Under the pieces are notes generated by a model that was given only the letters and a program-made list of their open reading frames with translations, was not told the origin of the DNA and made no database searches. From NCBI RefSeq assembly GCF_051014445.1, contig NW_027488378.1, forward strand, positions 2,728,001 through 2,792,000: a stretch of 64,000 nucleotides of DNA, given 5' to 3'. The stretch's first letter is position 1; the number at the start of each line of letters is the position of its first letter. Position numbers and translations under genes: made by a program. Positions 62,301-64,000 of this stretch are shown one piece after another. Source of the DNA: Colletes latitarsis (taxonomy: Eukaryota > Arthropoda > Insecta > Hymenoptera > Colletidae).

Positions 62301-64000
62301 GATCACGTAGTAATGTGGTACCACACTGAAACAGTGAATTAAATCTCGATCCGATCGATATTTTAGAGGATAACACCGGTTAGGTCAGGGTTAGGTCTGG
62401 TGTTTGCCATCGTCTGCCTCATACTTTCGCATTTTTCGCATTCTTGTTGGCCAGATCCTGGGCGTTTTCTGGGCTGGATCAGGTAGTGGTGCGGTACCGC
62501 ACTGAAACAGTGAAGTAACCCTGGATTCGATCTATATGTTAGAGGGTAGCACCGGTTAGGTCAGCGTGAGGCCTGGGATTTGCTATAATCTGGCTCATAG
62601 TTTCGCATTTTTCGCATACTTATTGGCCAGATACTGGGCGTTTACTGGTTTGGATCACGTAGTAATGTGGTTCCACACTTCATCAGTGAGTTAAACCTGG
62701 ATAAAATCTATATTTTAGTGGTTAACACTGGTTAGGTCTGGTATTTGCCATCATCTGACTCATACTTTCGCATATTTCGCATACTTGTTGGCCAGATCCT
62801 GGGCGTTTTCTGGGTTGGATCATGTAGTAGTGTGGTACCGCACTGAAGCAGTGAAGTAATCCTGGATTCGATCTATATATTAGGGGGTAACACCGGTTAG
62901 GTTTGGGTTAGGTCTGGTATTTGCCATCATCTGGCTCATGCTTTCGCATTTTTCGCATACTTGTTGGCCAGATCCTGTGCGTTTTCTGGTTTGGATCACG
63001 TTGTAATGTGGTACCACACTGAAACAGTGAGTTAATCCTGGATTCGATCTATATATTAGAGGGTAGCACCGGTTAGGTTTGGGATAGGTCTGGTGTTTGC
63101 CATCGTCTGACTCATACTTTCGCATATTTCGCATACTTGTTGGCCAGATCCTGGGCGTTTTCTGGGTTGGATCATGTAGTAGTGTGGTACCGCACTGAAG
63201 CAGTGAAGTAATCCTGGATTCGATCTATATATTAGGGGGTAACACCGGTTAGGTTTGGGTTAGGTCTGGTATTTGCCATCATCTGGCTCATGCTTTCGCA
63301 TTTTTCGCATACATGTTGGCCAGATCCTGTGCGTTTTCTGGTTTGGATCACGTTGTAATGTGGTACCACACTGAAACAGTGAGTTAATCCTGGATTCGAT
63401 CTATATATTAGAGGGTAGCACCGGTTAGGTTTGGGATAGGTCTGGTATTTGCCATCATCTGGCTCATACTTTCGCATTTTTCGCATACTTGTTGGCCAGA
63501 TCCTGGGCGTTTTCTGGTTTGGATCACGTAGTAATGTGGTTCCACACTGCATCAGTGAGTTAAACCTGGATACAAGCTATATTTTAGAGGGTAACACCGG
63601 TTAGGTCAGGGTTAGGTCTGGTATTTGCCATCATCTGGCTCATACCTTCGCATTTTTCGCATACTTTTTGGCCAGATCCTGGGCGTTTTCTGGGTTGAAT
63701 CACGTAGTAGTGTGATGCCACACTGAAACAGTGAATTATCCTGGATTCGATTTATATATTAGAGGGTAACACCGGTTACGTTTGTGTTAAGTCTGGTATT
63801 TGATATTATTTGGCCCATTCTTTCGCATATTTGGAAAATGTTGGCCAGATGCTGGGCTTTTTCTGGTATAGCTCACATAGTATTGTGGTACCACAATGAA
63901 ACAGCGGGTTTAACCGGGGCCCGATCAATTCTTTGGAGGGTAACACCGGTAAGATCTGGGTAGGGTCTCGGATTCGCCATCAACTCGCTCATACTTTCAC

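Larger units (their letters stand above)
52983..64000 (+). repeat. 176-bp satellite array, right block
   Basis: About 62 monomers continue in the same orientation to the window end. Up to about 54165 the sequence follows the segment paralogous to 39991-41185. After that the mix changes: the GTCAGGGTTAGG form of the 11-mer pair and the TTTGCCATCGTCTGCCTCATAC variant become common. From about 59900 monomers differ more from one another, and several carry changes not seen to the left. No gene is seen. Confidence 0.96.

Noticed and set aside
1532..63552. Many open frames of 60-160 codons in the satellite on both strands
   Set aside because: They recur with the monomer or its multiples, begin and end at variant positions, and change frame when an 11-bp unit is lost. 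Nothing beyond repeat copying supports them as proteins.
1..64000. Identity with the honeybee AluI satellite, which I recall as also being 176 bp
   Set aside because: Equal length is weak evidence because many satellites have nucleosome-sized monomers. The usual monomer here lacks an AluI site (AGCT), and I cannot compare sequences.

Overview
This window is satellite DNA from an animal genome, most probably an insect and perhaps a hymenopteran. About 54 kb of the 64 kb is a head-to-tail tandem array of a 176-bp AT-rich monomer, roughly 300 copies, all in one orientation. I found no host protein-coding gene, tRNA, rRNA or CRISPR array. Short open frames in the array repeat with the monomer and are by-products of it. 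Almost every monomer carries about two tandem units of the 11-mer TTAGGTYTGGG (often TTAGGTCAGGG). This resembles the insect telomere repeat TTAGG and, from memory, the longer 11-nt telomere motifs reported in some Hymenoptera. That, with the retroelement type, is the basis for the taxon guess and for suspecting a subtelomeric or telomere-derived array.

Layout. Positions 1-41369 are satellite with nested higher-order repeats (periods near 1.76, 4.74, 2.6 and 2.97 kb) and a mosaic of recurring modules from about 20.7 to 41.3 kb. Positions 41370-45360 hold element A, a minus-strand, 5'-truncated non-LTR retrotransposon with a T30 tail complement and a near-perfect 14-bp target-site duplication. 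Positions 45361-46972 are satellite. Positions 46973-52969 hold element B, a plus-strand and apparently full-length copy of the same family. It has a 5' UTR, an intact ORF1 (624 aa, Gag-like, three zinc knuckles), an intact ORF2 (1060 aa, APE-type endonuclease, reverse transcriptase with YADD, C-terminal CCHC), a structured 3' UTR, an A36 tail and a 12-13-bp target-site duplication. Positions 52970-64000 are satellite again, with a recent 1.75-kb tandem duplication and more divergent monomers towards the right end.

How the parts relate. The retroelement belongs to the R1 group in the broad sense (R1, TRAS, SART, Waldo-like). ORF1 should coat the RNA, and ORF2 should nick the target and reverse-transcribe from the poly(A) end. 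A paralogous satellite segment at 39.65-41.19 kb keeps the uninterrupted site into which B inserted, so the insertion can be dated relative to the satellite duplication. The GC-rich element sits in AT-rich satellite with abrupt edges.

Most interesting: telomere-like 11-mers built into the monomer, with length variants of exactly one 11-mer; many long perfect inverted repeats inside the element's coding regions, one centred on the RT catalytic motif; and a TAATTAATG stop-start junction that is itself a dyad. All identity statements are by-eye readings, not computed alignments.
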